A stretch of DNA of 41,751 nucleotides from a virus, in the IMG/VR virus record IMGVR_UViG_3300036398_003360, positions 1 to 41,751 of that record, one strand, 5' to 3'. Made by a program: the position numbers and the translations under genes. This document shows positions 6,794 through 15,096 of this stretch, piece after piece (position 1 is the stretch's first letter; every line of letters starts with the position of its first letter). The notes under the pieces are model-generated. The model ran no database searches. It was not told the origin of the DNA and was given only the letters and a program-made list of their open reading frames with translations.

Positions 6794-9412
6794 ATGGAAA
6801 GAGCAGCAAATTTACTTAAAGAAATAATATTAACTAAAGAAGATATATTATCTGAAGCAAAAAAAATTGGTATTGATAAATTACCATTTGGATATCGTTC
6901 AATTAGTAGTTTCATCGATGGAAAAACGATGGATATACATTACAACAAACATTATAAAGGTTATGTTGATAAATTGAATAAAGCCTTATCTAAAAAGAAC
7001 TATGGTGATGTTGAATTGGAGAACATTATTAAATCCATTTCGAAGTATAATAAAACAATAAGGAATAATGCTGGTGGTGCTTTTAATCATGCTTTATTTT
7101 GGAAAATGTTGTCCCCAAAAAAACAAGAAATACCAACTGAGATAAAAAACAAAATTATTAAAGATTTCGGTTCAATTAATACATTCAAAAAAGAATTCAC
7201 CGAAATAGCAAAGGATAGATTTGGTTCAGGTTGGTGTTGGTTAATATTGACAAAAAACAACAGACTTAAAATTATGTCAACACCCAACCAAGACAATCCA
7301 CTAATGAACATAGTTGATGGGGGTGGATTTCCTATTCTTGGTCTTGATGTATGGGAACACGCATATTATCTCAAATATCAAAACAAAAGAGATGAATATA
7401 TTGAAAATTTTTGGGATGTTGTCAATTGGGAGTTTGTTAATAAATTATATACAGATAAAAAGAAAACTAAGTTAACTGAATCAGTTAAAACTAAAAAATT
7501 AATCAAAGAAGAAGTTGAGGTATTAAACCCAAACGGAAGACTAAATCCTATTTTTGTTCAAACAATATTGAAGAAAGTTTATCCAAAATGTTCTCCTGAA
7601 ATTATTAGGGATTACAATCCTGATACTCGTATTGAATCACCTTGTTATGGTAAAATCCAAACTGAGTTATGTAAAACAAACTATGGTGTTATTGGTGGAA
7701 AATATGCTGTAAGTCAAAGGGGTGGAACTGGTGAATGGTCGGTTGTTAATTGGTTTGATGCTAACACTCGAATTAGTGATAAGATATTAGAGTTTTATGA
7801 AAAATATAATAGTAAAAACTATGATTTGGAAACTTGGTTTAATATTATGGGAAAAACTCTGTTTGGTGATGAGGGAAAGTTTACCAATAGTTTGGCAAAT
7901 ATAGTTTTAAATCCAAAAACAAAAAAAGGAACTTTGGATAGAGGTATTGAAAGGGAAAAAATTGCGATTGAAATATTCAACACTAAAAACAAAAATTCAC
8001 AAATAACACAATTTTGTGATGGTGATACAAGGGACAAGTATAAAGGACAAGATATGTTTGTAACCGAAGATGGTGTAAGTAAATACGTTCAGGTTAAACC
8101 AACTACGGATTTATATGAAACGAGGGACAAACAAGGTAATACTATCTATATCTTCAAAAGTAAAAATGTATATAATACAAATAATATTCAAATTTTTGCA
8201 TTTGTTGATGATAAAAATAACTATATATTTTTTGATTTTAATGAGGTTGATATTGAGGATGGTGGAACACAATCAAAAGAAAGATATTCTTACGTTTTTA
8301 ATTCAAAAAATAAAAAATTCCAATCCCAATTTTTAAAATTAAAAAAAATTAACATTACTGAAAATATGAACTCAACAATAATAATAACTAAAGAACAAGC
8401 TCAAATAATGAATTTTTTAATATCCGAGGACATTAAGATTAATAATAATCAGTTAGATATTAATAGTATCATTAAAAGAGAATTACAAAAGTTAAGACCT
8501 ATTCCCACTGAAATGAATGCGGCTAAAGAAGCAATTAATAATATTGTAACAGCTGAAATAAGTCGTGGTAAGTTAAATTTTAGTAGAACAATTGATTCTT
8601 TATTTAATTTAAACTTATCAACAGTTTCGGACAGAAATAAATATAGGTTCAATAACTACTATTATAGATTTTATAGAAGTAGAACGAGAGGTTTAGATTT
8701 TGAAGGTTTAATTTCCGGTTTAATTGATGGAGATATTTCTGAAGACATTAATTCTCCATATGATTTGATTACAAAAGATGGAAAAAAAATATCTATAAAA
8801 ATAGTAAGAAATTTAAGTGAAAGTCCTGTATTGAAATCAGCAAAAGGAAATATACAAAGTTTTATCGAGAATTATAATGGTTCTGATGAAAACAAACAAA
8901 TGTTGATTACACAAGCAAAAAATGAAAATCTTCTAAGTTTTTTAATAAGTTCGGGTAACAACGATTATATAAATATTGCTGAGGATTTAGTTGATTTCAT
9001 ACTACCTGACATTGATGGATTATTAATCGGTGTTCCCAACGAGAATTTTAACATCGACTTATTTTATTTTGACAGAGAGGGAATTAAATCGTTGGCTTTA
9101 GAACCTGGTAATTTAGGTGCACCAAAAACCAAAGGGTCACAACAGATTAGATTCAAAAAATCAGTTTTCCAAAAAACACCAAGTGAAGGAAATAGATTGG
9201 TTGGAAAAATATATTTCCCAATAATCTCAGAACAAGAATATATTGATTTTTTAGTTGGTAATGAAAAAACAAAAGAAACATTATCATTACTTAATCGTTT
9301 TGGGAGTAAGTACAACATAAGAAACTTAGGTGGTAATATACCACAAGATATTATCCATAGTTTGTCTGACAACGAAAACTTCAAACAAGACATACTTAAT
9401 TTGTTGGATTGA
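6794..9412 (+). CDS. Superoxide dismutase (Mn-type) fused to two nuclease-like domains
   Basis: This is an 872-residue multidomain protein. Residues about 28-222 are a complete Fe/Mn superoxide dismutase, the enzyme that converts superoxide to oxygen and peroxide. Metal ligands are H49, H99, D185 and H189 (DVWEHAYY), with gateway Y57. NNAGG before NHALFW and Q166 in STPNQD point to the Mn type. A Lys/Glu-rich linker with KLTES...KKLIKEEV follows (226-243). Residues about 340-520 look like a PD-(D/E)XK nuclease with a Gln variant: E386/E388, D420 and QVK (433-435). Residues about 595-680 resemble a second, degenerate copy (E637, D657, SIK 667-669). The start is taken at ATG 6794 because of the upstream motif; ATG 6776 would add six residues. 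The SOD call is firm, the nuclease calls are inference, and residues 250-340 are unrecognised. Confidence 0.88.
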   Translation: MERAANLLKEIILTKEDILSEAKKIGIDKLPFGYRSISSFIDGKTMDIHYNKHYKGYVDKLNKALSKKNYGDVELENIIKSISKYNKTIRNNAGGAFNHALFWKMLSPKKQEIPTEIKNKIIKDFGSINTFKKEFTEIAKDRFGSGWCWLILTKNNRLKIMSTPNQDNPLMNIVDGGGFPILGLDVWEHAYYLKYQNKRDEYIENFWDVVNWEFVNKLYTDKKKTKLTESVKTKKLIKEEVEVLNPNGRLNPIFVQTILKKVYPKCSPEIIRDYNPDTRIESPCYGKIQTELCKTNYGVIGGKYAVSQRGGTGEWSVVNWFDANTRISDKILEFYEKYNSKNYDLETWFNIMGKTLFGDEGKFTNSLANIVLNPKTKKGTLDRGIEREKIAIEIFNTKNKNSQITQFCDGDTRDKYKGQDMFVTEDGVSKYVQVKPTTDLYETRDKQGNTIYIFKSKNVYNTNNIQIFAFVDDKNNYIFFDFNEVDIEDGGTQSKERYSYVFNSKNKKFQSQFLKLKKINITENMNSTIIITKEQAQIMNFLISEDIKINNNQLDINSIIKRELQKLRPIPTEMNAAKEAINNIVTAEISRGKLNFSRTIDSLFNLNLSTVSDRNKYRFNNYYYRFYRSRTRGLDFEGLISGLIDGDISEDINSPYDLITKDGKKISIKIVRNLSESPVLKSAKGNIQSFIENYNGSDENKQMLITQAKNENLLSFLISSGNNDYINIAEDLVDFILPDIDGLLIGVPNENFNIDLFYFDREGIKSLALEPGNLGAPKTKGSQQIRFKKSVFQKTPSEGNRLVGKIYFPIISEQEYIDFLVGNEKTKETLSLLNRFGSKYNIRNLGGNIPQDIIHSLSDNENFKQDILNLLD

Positions 9413-9420
9413 TATTTATA
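9413..9420 (+). promoter_or_regulatory. Promoter-like TATTTATA before the gp13-like gene
   Basis: The motif immediately follows the stop of the SOD fusion and lies 14 nt before ATG 9435, separated by an A-rich leader. The same element with almost the same leader occurs on the other strand at 15076-15083. Confidence 0.55.
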
Positions 9421-9434
9421 TATAAAAACTAATT

Positions 9435-10556
9435 ATGTCTATAATTCCTGAACCAGATAGAACCCAACTTTACACTAAATTGAGACATCTTTTAGGTGCA
9501 CCACTAAGGGCTGTGGAATTGGAAGATGAAATGTTAGATTCTTTATTAGAACTATCTATTGAGGATTATGCTCAATACGTACAAGATTGGTTAATTGAAT
9601 CACAATGGACTTCACTATATAACTTAAACTTAGATACTGAATCTTTAACCAAAGCATTCATAACTAAAGATTTAAAGTTCGAGGAAAGATATACTTATGC
9701 TTATTCTAAAATTGTTGGTTTACAAGCAGGTGGAGATTCTGTAATGAAAAAGGACTATATACAACTTGTACCTGGTCAACAAATTTATGAGATACCAGCA
9801 GGTCGTGAATTAAATGAGCTATTATGGTTTACACCATCAGAACTTAATAACTTACTATTTGACCCTTGGACATTTGGTGCTTTGGGTGGTGTTGGTTTAG
9901 GTGGCCCCGCGGGTTATTCTCAAATGGGTTACTCAGGTTCATACTTTATGATGCCAGCATTCGATATGTTATTAAGAATGCAAGAAATTAATATTCAAAG
10001 AAGAATTATTGCAGGTGACTTAACATACAGAGTAACGGCTTTACCTGAAGGTAAAAAAGCAATCCATTTAATGCAAACACCAGGTGGTAAATTTGACTTC
10101 GGTAATGCAACTTTAATGAGAGGTAAAGTTTGGTATTGGTATTATGAAGTTGATGGTGCAGACAGAGATGATTGTTTAAAGAAAAATCCTGATATAATTA
10201 GATTACCATCTGATGTTCCACTAGAAAAGATTAGTTGGATTGATTTAAATAATCCTGCCCAAATATGGGTTCGTAAATGGTTTTTTGCTTATGCTAAAGA
10301 GGCCTTGTCTAGAGTTAGAGGTAAGTTTAGTGGTGCACTCAAAACACCTGATGCCGAACTTACATTAGAATATCAAACTTTACAAACTGAAGCTAAGGAC
10401 GAAAAAGACAAATTGAGAGAGGAATTAATTGGTGCTGAAGGTAAATTAACAAGATTAAAACCTGAAAAGGTTATGGAAAGAGAAGCATTAATAGCTGAAA
10501 ACTTAAATAAAGTAAAAAAACTTACTGCTTTACCAAGACAAATTTATGTAATTTAA
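9435..10556 (+). CDS. Probable neck/head-completion protein (T4 gp13-like)
   Basis: This is a 373-residue soluble protein. T4 gp13 is a neck protein added to the filled head to make the tail attachment site. The visible resemblance is an N-terminal helical region of the form LRHLLGAPLRAVELEDEMLD, followed by a conserved beta stretch DYIQLVPGQQIYEIPAG that is typical of phage neck and connector proteins. A Gly-rich, hydrophobic loop lies around residues 150-175. The C-terminal 70 residues are charged and helical, rich in Glu and Lys, likely a coiled coil. The adjacent helicase and SOD genes separate it from the gp14/gp15/sheath block, which lies on the opposite strand. The exact gp13 assignment is moderate; a structural virion role is likely. 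Confidence 0.5.
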   Translation: MSIIPEPDRTQLYTKLRHLLGAPLRAVELEDEMLDSLLELSIEDYAQYVQDWLIESQWTSLYNLNLDTESLTKAFITKDLKFEERYTYAYSKIVGLQAGGDSVMKKDYIQLVPGQQIYEIPAGRELNELLWFTPSELNNLLFDPWTFGALGGVGLGGPAGYSQMGYSGSYFMMPAFDMLLRMQEINIQRRIIAGDLTYRVTALPEGKKAIHLMQTPGGKFDFGNATLMRGKVWYWYYEVDGADRDDCLKKNPDIIRLPSDVPLEKISWIDLNNPAQIWVRKWFFAYAKEALSRVRGKFSGALKTPDAELTLEYQTLQTEAKDEKDKLREELIGAEGKLTRLKPEKVMEREALIAENLNKVKKLTALPRQIYVI

Positions 10557-10564
10557 TTATAATT

Positions 10565-10924
10565 ATGACAACAATAAATTCAGAACTAGTCAGAAAACAA
10601 TTCGGGGAAGTGTCAAAAACAATTCGTTATGGTCAATCAGTTTCGACCAAAATCAAAAAGGTAGTTAATACCCCAACCTATACAACAAATGGGGAATATC
10701 TTTTAGTTGTAAAAGATGTCGATAATTGTACAATTACTTTAGATGGTTATACAACAGAATCCATTAAAATAAAAGTTCTTACAAAAACAAATATTGTACC
10801 CAAATATTCTTTAATTGATGACCAATATGAGGAAATCGAAATTGATAATGGGGCTTGTGTAGAATTAGAATATGTTGAGGGTAATTGGTACATAATATCC
10901 TCCGATGGTATGAAGTTAGAATAA
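10565..10924 (+). CDS. Small beta-rich protein, probably virion-associated
   Basis: This is a 119-residue protein of unknown function. The first 35 residues are basic and polar. The rest alternates hydrophobic and polar residues in short strands (GEYLLVVKDV, SIKIKVLTKTNI, ACVELEYVEGNWYIIS), suggesting a compact beta-sandwich. The ending GNWYIISSDGMKL resembles a domain I have seen in environmental phage structural proteins, but I cannot name it. It starts 8 nt after the gp13-like gene and is closed by a terminator, so the two form one unit. There is no signal peptide or membrane segment. Confidence 0.65.
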   Translation: MTTINSELVRKQFGEVSKTIRYGQSVSTKIKKVVNTPTYTTNGEYLLVVKDVDNCTITLDGYTTESIKIKVLTKTNIVPKYSLIDDQYEEIEIDNGACVELEYVEGNWYIISSDGMKLE

Positions 10925-10930
10925 AAACTA

Positions 10931-10960
10931 AACCCCACCTTTAAGGATGGGGGTTTTTAT
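10931..10960 (+). terminator. Rho-independent terminator
   Basis: A CCCCA/TGGGG stem extended by CCTT/AAGG pairing is followed by TTTTT, 6 nt after the stop of the 119-residue gene. Confidence 0.8.
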
Positions 10961-10968
10961 TATTAACA

Positions 10969-10976
10969 TATTTATC
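10969..10976 (+). promoter_or_regulatory. Promoter-like TATTTATC
   Basis: This copy lies between the terminator and ATG 10990, with 13 nt of A-rich leader. The order terminator, motif, gene supports a role in transcription start. Confidence 0.55.
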
Positions 10977-10989
10977 AAATAAAAAGATT

Positions 10990-11268
10990 ATGAAAAAAGT
11001 AGTAAAAATAACAGAAAAAGATTTATCAAAACTAACTAAGAAAGTTGTTACTGAACTTGAACGAGTTTATGGTCATTCAGAAATAGACAAATTGTACTCA
11101 AGACTTGGTGATGATGAAGATGTACAATTGGATGATTCATCGGGTGAGTTGTCAGGTAAAATAACAAAAAAGGTTGATATCGTTATAGATTTGCTTGAAC
11201 AAGGTATCAGAAAAAAAGATTGGGTTAAAGTATCCCGAGCATTATCGTACTTAGAGACAAAGTTTTAA
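10990..11268 (+). CDS. Small charged protein with an N-terminal ITEKDL-type motif
   Basis: This is a 92-residue protein of unknown function. It begins MKKVVKITEKDLSKLTKKVV, a short amphipathic segment of a kind that recurs at the ends of several proteins in this window. An acidic stretch follows (GDDEDVQLDDSSGE), then a C-terminal helical region (VDIVIDLLEQGIRKKDWVKV). It has its own promoter-like element and terminator, so it is a single-gene unit. A head-internal or capsid-targeted protein is one idea, based only on the N-terminal motif. There is no enzyme signature. Confidence 0.65.
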   Translation: MKKVVKITEKDLSKLTKKVVTELERVYGHSEIDKLYSRLGDDEDVQLDDSSGELSGKITKKVDIVIDLLEQGIRKKDWVKVSRALSYLETKF

Positions 11269-11269
11269 T

Positions 11270-11305
11270 AAAAAAAATCCCCACCTATTAAGAGTGGGGT
11301 TTTTT
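11270..11305. terminator. Bidirectional terminator
   Basis: A CCCCAC/GTGGGG stem is flanked by an A-run on the left and a T-run on the right. It can serve both the plus-strand 92-residue gene and the convergent lipoprotein gene, which ends at 11307. Confidence 0.8.
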
Positions 11306-11306
11306 G

Positions 11307-11477
11307 TTACTTCATTACATAAGTGTTTTGTTGTGTTGGTGTCTTTTCACCCAAGTTTCTATTTCCATACCAACTACCATTTCCTGTACATTTTTTTCTT
11401 TTTTTGTAAACTGGATTACCACAAGATGTTAACCCAATCGTTAAAATTACTAAAATTAAAAAGATAAGTTTTTTCAT
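11307..11477 (-). CDS. Small phage lipoprotein (56 aa)
   Basis: This short ORF encodes a type II signal peptide: MKK, a hydrophobic core LIFLILVILTIG, then lipobox LTSC with the lipidated cysteine at residue 19. The mature part is only 38 residues, basic (YKKRKKC) and then Gly/Asn-rich. The protein should be lipid-anchored on the outer face of the host inner membrane or in the outer membrane. No acidic residues follow the Cys, so a Bacteroidota surface-export signal is not apparent. Small phage lipoproteins often block superinfection, as T5 Llp does, and that is the favoured inference. It lies just after the polymerase stop, has its own TATTTATA element and ends at a shared terminator. Confidence 0.75.
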   Translation of the reverse strand: MKKLIFLILVILTIGLTSCGNPVYKKRKKCTGNGSWYGNRNLGEKTPTQQNTYVMK

Positions 11478-11487
11478 AAGTTTTTTT

Positions 11488-11495
11488 TATAAATA
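11488..11495 (-). promoter_or_regulatory. Promoter-like TATTTATA of the lipoprotein gene
   Basis: On the minus strand it sits 10 nt before ATG 11477 and 2 nt after the polymerase stop codon. Confidence 0.5.
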
Positions 11496-11497
11496 GT

Positions 11498-14215
11498 TTA
11501 ATCAATATATTGTTCCCATCCTTCTTCAGCCAAATCGTAAATATAGTTGGGGTCAATTCCTCTTTTGTTCCAATACTCTATTTCTTTTGGTTCTAAATCT
11601 AACAAATCCTCTTTGATTCTATCTTGGTCTTTTTCTTCAAATGGTACTCCATTAATTAGTTCACATTGTTGTTGTGTATAGAATTGTCTTTTCTCAGGGT
11701 TATCAATAATTAAAGTATCTCTAACTTCTTGTTTGAATACAACTAATAAAGGTTCAATACGATTATTGAAAGTTGTTATTGCTCTTGCTACATTATAATC
11801 ACCCAACATATCAGGATTATTCTCAATGTCATTTGGATTTAACATATAACAATTTAATACCACTTCATCTTTCTTCTTTTGAACATCTCCGTGACTTGCT
11901 TTGACACCATTATTAACATAATAAATCACCTCACCAAGATTCACCTTTAGATTGTGTTTAATAGCCAGTTCCATATGCGCCATTCTAGACATGGCACCAC
12001 CTGATTTGGTTGTTTGTTTTGACCTCTCAATATAATCCTTAATACTCAACTTAACTTTTGCTCTTTGTGCAATTTTAAGAAGGGGGATTTCTTTGTTATA
12101 GATTTTAGTTAAGTATTCATAATACCATTCAACAAACTTCTGTCCCTCACCTTCCAATAATAATCTAATTGCTTTATCCAAATATTCCTCAATGTATAAT
12201 GGAAGTTTTTTGGATTTGATTGAGTTACCAGTCAATTTGATTTTACCATTATGTTCCATCGTTGCATAATTCTTACGAGCAAGATTAATACAAGATTTCC
12301 AAGTTCCATCACAATCTAATGCCATTTCACCCTTCATAAAGGTGTCGTTGAACTCAGCAACATCAGCATCATAACCTTTATATTCTTTTCCTTTCTTAAC
12401 TTTCCAATTAAGACCTTTACCAATATAAACTCTATCATCAACACCACCTTCAGGTAATGAGAAGTTCATACCATCCGTATCACATACCAACGCAGTATAA
12501 CCCCTCTTCATAAAGAACTTTAACATTTGACGAAGATATTGTCTTCCTGTACAAGTAATCTGTTCACCCATATACATATCACCCCAAGCAAACACTTGTG
12601 GAGCTGATAAAGCACCAAACATTGAGTTGATAAAAATCTTAATGGGTAATTGTTTTCTATCGTAGGACAATGATTTTTTCTTATCCTTGTCATACCATTC
12701 AGCTGCTAAGTTCTTGTATTTGATACGAGCACTTCTAAAATAAGACAACATACCTTTCATAGCCCCCATAATATCACAATCAGGGAAAACATCGTGTACT
12801 AATTGAATAGATGGATAAAGAGATGAGTAGTCAAGTTTTAATACATCCTTCGAATAACCCACTCTTAACAATCTTGATAATCCACCAACAAAATCTTTCT
12901 TTTGTTCTTTTTGGGGGATGGCCAATTTATACTTATAAGACCAAGCCATCATAAGCATCTTCCACAAAGTGGCTGTCCCCATGGTGGAAACTCTTTCATA
13001 TGTTGTTGGAATCATCGATGCCAACATAAATGTTCCTTGATTAAACTCATCATCCACCTTCAAGGTTTCTTCCAAGTCATCATCCAAGTATCGTTCAACA
13101 ATATTATCACCAGTTGTTTTGATATAGATACCAGGATATTTTTTATCCAAGTCGTTGTATTCAGGTTTGTCGGCCTTTTTGTATTTACCATTCTTAACAT
13201 TTAACCAATACTCTTCTTTCTTGGCGTACATTGAACCGATATCAGTATGTCCAATATAAACTCGGTCTTCAGCTTCAGCATTGATGTATTGGGTAATATA
13301 TTTAAGACCAGCGGATTTGATGTTTGAGTTGATTGCTTGTGCTCTTCTAACGGAGTGTAGAATATCAATAACATTATATCCCCACATTCCAATCTGTGTA
13401 TATTCCTCAACTTCATTAGCAAGTTTTAACATACCCTTGGTTTGTTTCATATTATATTCTGGATGTAAAGTTTTGCATATCTTTTTGATATCCAAATGTA
13501 GAGCTTTACATCTTTCCATAATCCAATACCAGTCGAAGTTGAATGAATTGTATCCACCAATGATTGATGGTTTAACTTCATCTATTGTTCTAAAGAACTC
13601 AACAATACCAGCTCGTTCTTGGTCTTCATTGGCACATTCGATTACTTTTTGTAGTCCTTTATTTGTTTTGATTCCAATCATAAAGATTCGACCATCTTTA
13701 GGTTCTAAAGAGGTCGTTTCTAAGTCGAATCCTAATCTTGTAATGTCATTGTATTCTTCATAACCCTTAAACAATCTTTTTTCCTTTTGGATAAGGTATT
13801 GTTCTACTGGTGATGGTATAAGGAAGTATTCTTTAGTATTATCTCCATATGGGTCAATTCCTCCTTCTTTGAAGAATTGCATTAAACTTCTATATCCTTT
13901 TAAAGATTTAACCAAAAACTTTAGACCTTTTTCTAATCGTTCATTTCCACCAGTATCCAATTTCTCAATTAGGATTCCGTGTTTGGTCATTGCTTCTTTT
14001 TGAAGTCCTTTGGATGATTTGTAAAAGTTAAGTCCGTGGAGGTCACCAACCCAAGCAAATGGGGTGAATGTATCTTTTCTAATTTCTTTCCCTTTTCCAG
14101 GGATTTCTTTGATTTTGAAAATGTTTTCTGTTGCCCAATCATATTCTATGGCAACGATGTGCTCTTCGGGGTCGTTTCCGTTTAAGAAACTTTCGATTTC
14201 TTCAGGTGTAATCAT
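11498..14215 (-). CDS. Family B DNA polymerase (T4 gp43-like)
   Basis: This is the replicative DNA polymerase with proofreading, 905 residues (T4 gp43 has 898). Exonuclease motifs are Exo I D164/E166 in GFDLETTSL, Exo II N223 and D228 in GYNSFNFDW, and Exo III Y376-x3-D380. Polymerase motif A is DYSSLYPS (462-469), motif B runs from K526 to G534 (KIFINSMFG) and motif C is CDTDG with D579/D581. All key residues are present, so both activities should work. It is the only large gene in its unit, preceded by a TATTTATA element at 14277 and a leader holding a 6-bp hairpin, described separately. The start at ATG 14215 is the first in frame and gives the expected N-terminus. Confidence 0.97.
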   Translation of the reverse strand: MITPEEIESFLNGNDPEEHIVAIEYDWATENIFKIKEIPGKGKEIRKDTFTPFAWVGDLHGLNFYKSSKGLQKEAMTKHGILIEKLDTGGNERLEKGLKFLVKSLKGYRSLMQFFKEGGIDPYGDNTKEYFLIPSPVEQYLIQKEKRLFKGYEEYNDITRLGFDLETTSLEPKDGRIFMIGIKTNKGLQKVIECANEDQERAGIVEFFRTIDEVKPSIIGGYNSFNFDWYWIMERCKALHLDIKKICKTLHPEYNMKQTKGMLKLANEVEEYTQIGMWGYNVIDILHSVRRAQAINSNIKSAGLKYITQYINAEAEDRVYIGHTDIGSMYAKKEEYWLNVKNGKYKKADKPEYNDLDKKYPGIYIKTTGDNIVERYLDDDLEETLKVDDEFNQGTFMLASMIPTTYERVSTMGTATLWKMLMMAWSYKYKLAIPQKEQKKDFVGGLSRLLRVGYSKDVLKLDYSSLYPSIQLVHDVFPDCDIMGAMKGMLSYFRSARIKYKNLAAEWYDKDKKKSLSYDRKQLPIKIFINSMFGALSAPQVFAWGDMYMGEQITCTGRQYLRQMLKFFMKRGYTALVCDTDGMNFSLPEGGVDDRVYIGKGLNWKVKKGKEYKGYDADVAEFNDTFMKGEMALDCDGTWKSCINLARKNYATMEHNGKIKLTGNSIKSKKLPLYIEEYLDKAIRLLLEGEGQKFVEWYYEYLTKIYNKEIPLLKIAQRAKVKLSIKDYIERSKQTTKSGGAMSRMAHMELAIKHNLKVNLGEVIYYVNNGVKASHGDVQKKKDEVVLNCYMLNPNDIENNPDMLGDYNVARAITTFNNRIEPLLVVFKQEVRDTLIIDNPEKRQFYTQQQCELINGVPFEEKDQDRIKEDLLDLEPKEIEYWNKRGIDPNYIYDLAEEGWEQYID

Positions 14216-14246
14216 TATTATATTTTTATAAGTTCAGTATATTAGC

Positions 14247-14263
14247 TGTCATACTGGATGACA
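14247..14263 (-). promoter_or_regulatory. Leader hairpin upstream of the DNA polymerase gene
   Basis: TGTCAT and ATGACA arms around a 5-nt loop form a perfect 6-bp hairpin, 31 nt before the polymerase ATG and 13 nt after the promoter-like motif. A 12-codon ORF (ATG at 14264-14266 region, reading MSSSMTANILNL) overlaps it. T4 and RB69 gp43 repress their own translation by binding a leader hairpin, so an analogous operator is plausible. Confidence 0.4.
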
Positions 14264-14276
14264 TTTACCTTGTCCT

Positions 14277-14284
14277 TATAAATA
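14277..14284 (-). promoter_or_regulatory. Promoter-like TATTTATA of the polymerase unit
   Basis: It lies on the minus strand about 60 nt before the polymerase ATG and 12 nt before the small leader ORF, in the gap after the baseplate-like gene. Confidence 0.5.
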
Positions 14285-14310
14285 TAAAATGAAGAACTAA
14301 TTAAGTCAAA

Positions 14311-15063
14311 TTACAAATCAGGAAAAATACTATTAGTGGTTATGTCGAAAGTGTAGGAAATAGGATAAGTTACAGCTAAATTAGTGAATACTGATGTACC
14401 ATCTAAATCCGTATAATCATCACCAGTTATAACTTGAGCATATCCTATTGTTGTACCTGAATTAATTGTTATTGCTGATGTAATTGTAATACCTGTACCA
14501 GTTATTTGACCTAATGTATTTGTGAAAGTTAAATCTAATTGATTGTTTAATTGTTGTGATGAAGTTATAACATAATCAACATTTACTGAACCTGATGTTA
14601 CAATACTTGTTAAATTAAGATTAATTGTTAGTCCAGTTGCAGGGCCATTTATACAACAAGGAAACTCTGATACATAACAACTATCATATTCCAAATCATC
14701 AGCAATATAAGATTCTTGTACATTAATATATAACTTTTCTCTAATAGGTAAAATTAATACACCATCAGAACTTCTTAACATAAATTGACCCTCGAATCTT
14801 CCTACTCTATTTGTGTCTCTATTTTGAAATTGATAGTATAAATAATATTCAGGGTCAGCATTAGGGTCAACATTTGTTTTTTCAACAAATCCCGCAGGTC
14901 TCGATGTAATCTTTGGAACACCAGTCTCCACATCCATCATTGAAAAGAATAATGCCGATTCTTCGATTAACGACATAAAATTATCATAATCCAATCTGCC
15001 ATTCTTCACCACCTGAAGCTTAAGGAGGGGTAGGGTTGCGTTCTTTTTAATAAAGAATTCCAT
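14311..15063 (-). CDS. Putative baseplate or fibre protein (BppU-like N-terminus)
   Basis: This is a 250-residue protein. The first 60 residues (FFIKKNATLPLLKLQVVKNG, then SALFFSMMD) resemble the N-terminal domain of baseplate upper proteins and similar fibre-attachment domains, where a polar, beta-rich segment ends in an 'FxMxD' stretch. Residues about 150-250 are Thr/Ser/Ile-rich and beta-like, as in immunoglobulin-like decorations. Two cysteines sit together (FPCCIN, about residue 134). The gene is monocistronic, with its own promoter-like element at 15076 and the polymerase leader downstream. Virion location is likely; the precise role is unknown. Confidence 0.5.
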   Translation of the reverse strand: MEFFIKKNATLPLLKLQVVKNGRLDYDNFMSLIEESALFFSMMDVETGVPKITSRPAGFVEKTNVDPNADPEYYLYYQFQNRDTNRVGRFEGQFMLRSSDGVLILPIREKLYINVQESYIADDLEYDSCYVSEFPCCINGPATGLTINLNLTSIVTSGSVNVDYVITSSQQLNNQLDLTFTNTLGQITGTGITITSAITINSGTTIGYAQVITGDDYTDLDGTSVFTNLAVTYPISYTFDITTNSIFPDL

Positions 15064-15075
15064 TTAGTTTTTATA

Positions 15076-15083
15076 TATAAATA
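15076..15083 (-). promoter_or_regulatory. Promoter-like TATTTATA (minus strand of a divergent pair)
   Basis: It lies 12 nt before ATG 15063. The stretch TATTTATATATAAAAACTAA is also found before the gp13-like gene at 9413, which strengthens the case for a promoter. Confidence 0.6.
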
Positions 15084-15096
15084 CTCTTTTGTATGG

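Noticed and set aside
13281-13763. Plus-strand frame of 160 codons antisense to the polymerase
   Set aside because: It runs across conserved exonuclease motifs of the polymerase and has no recognisable domain.
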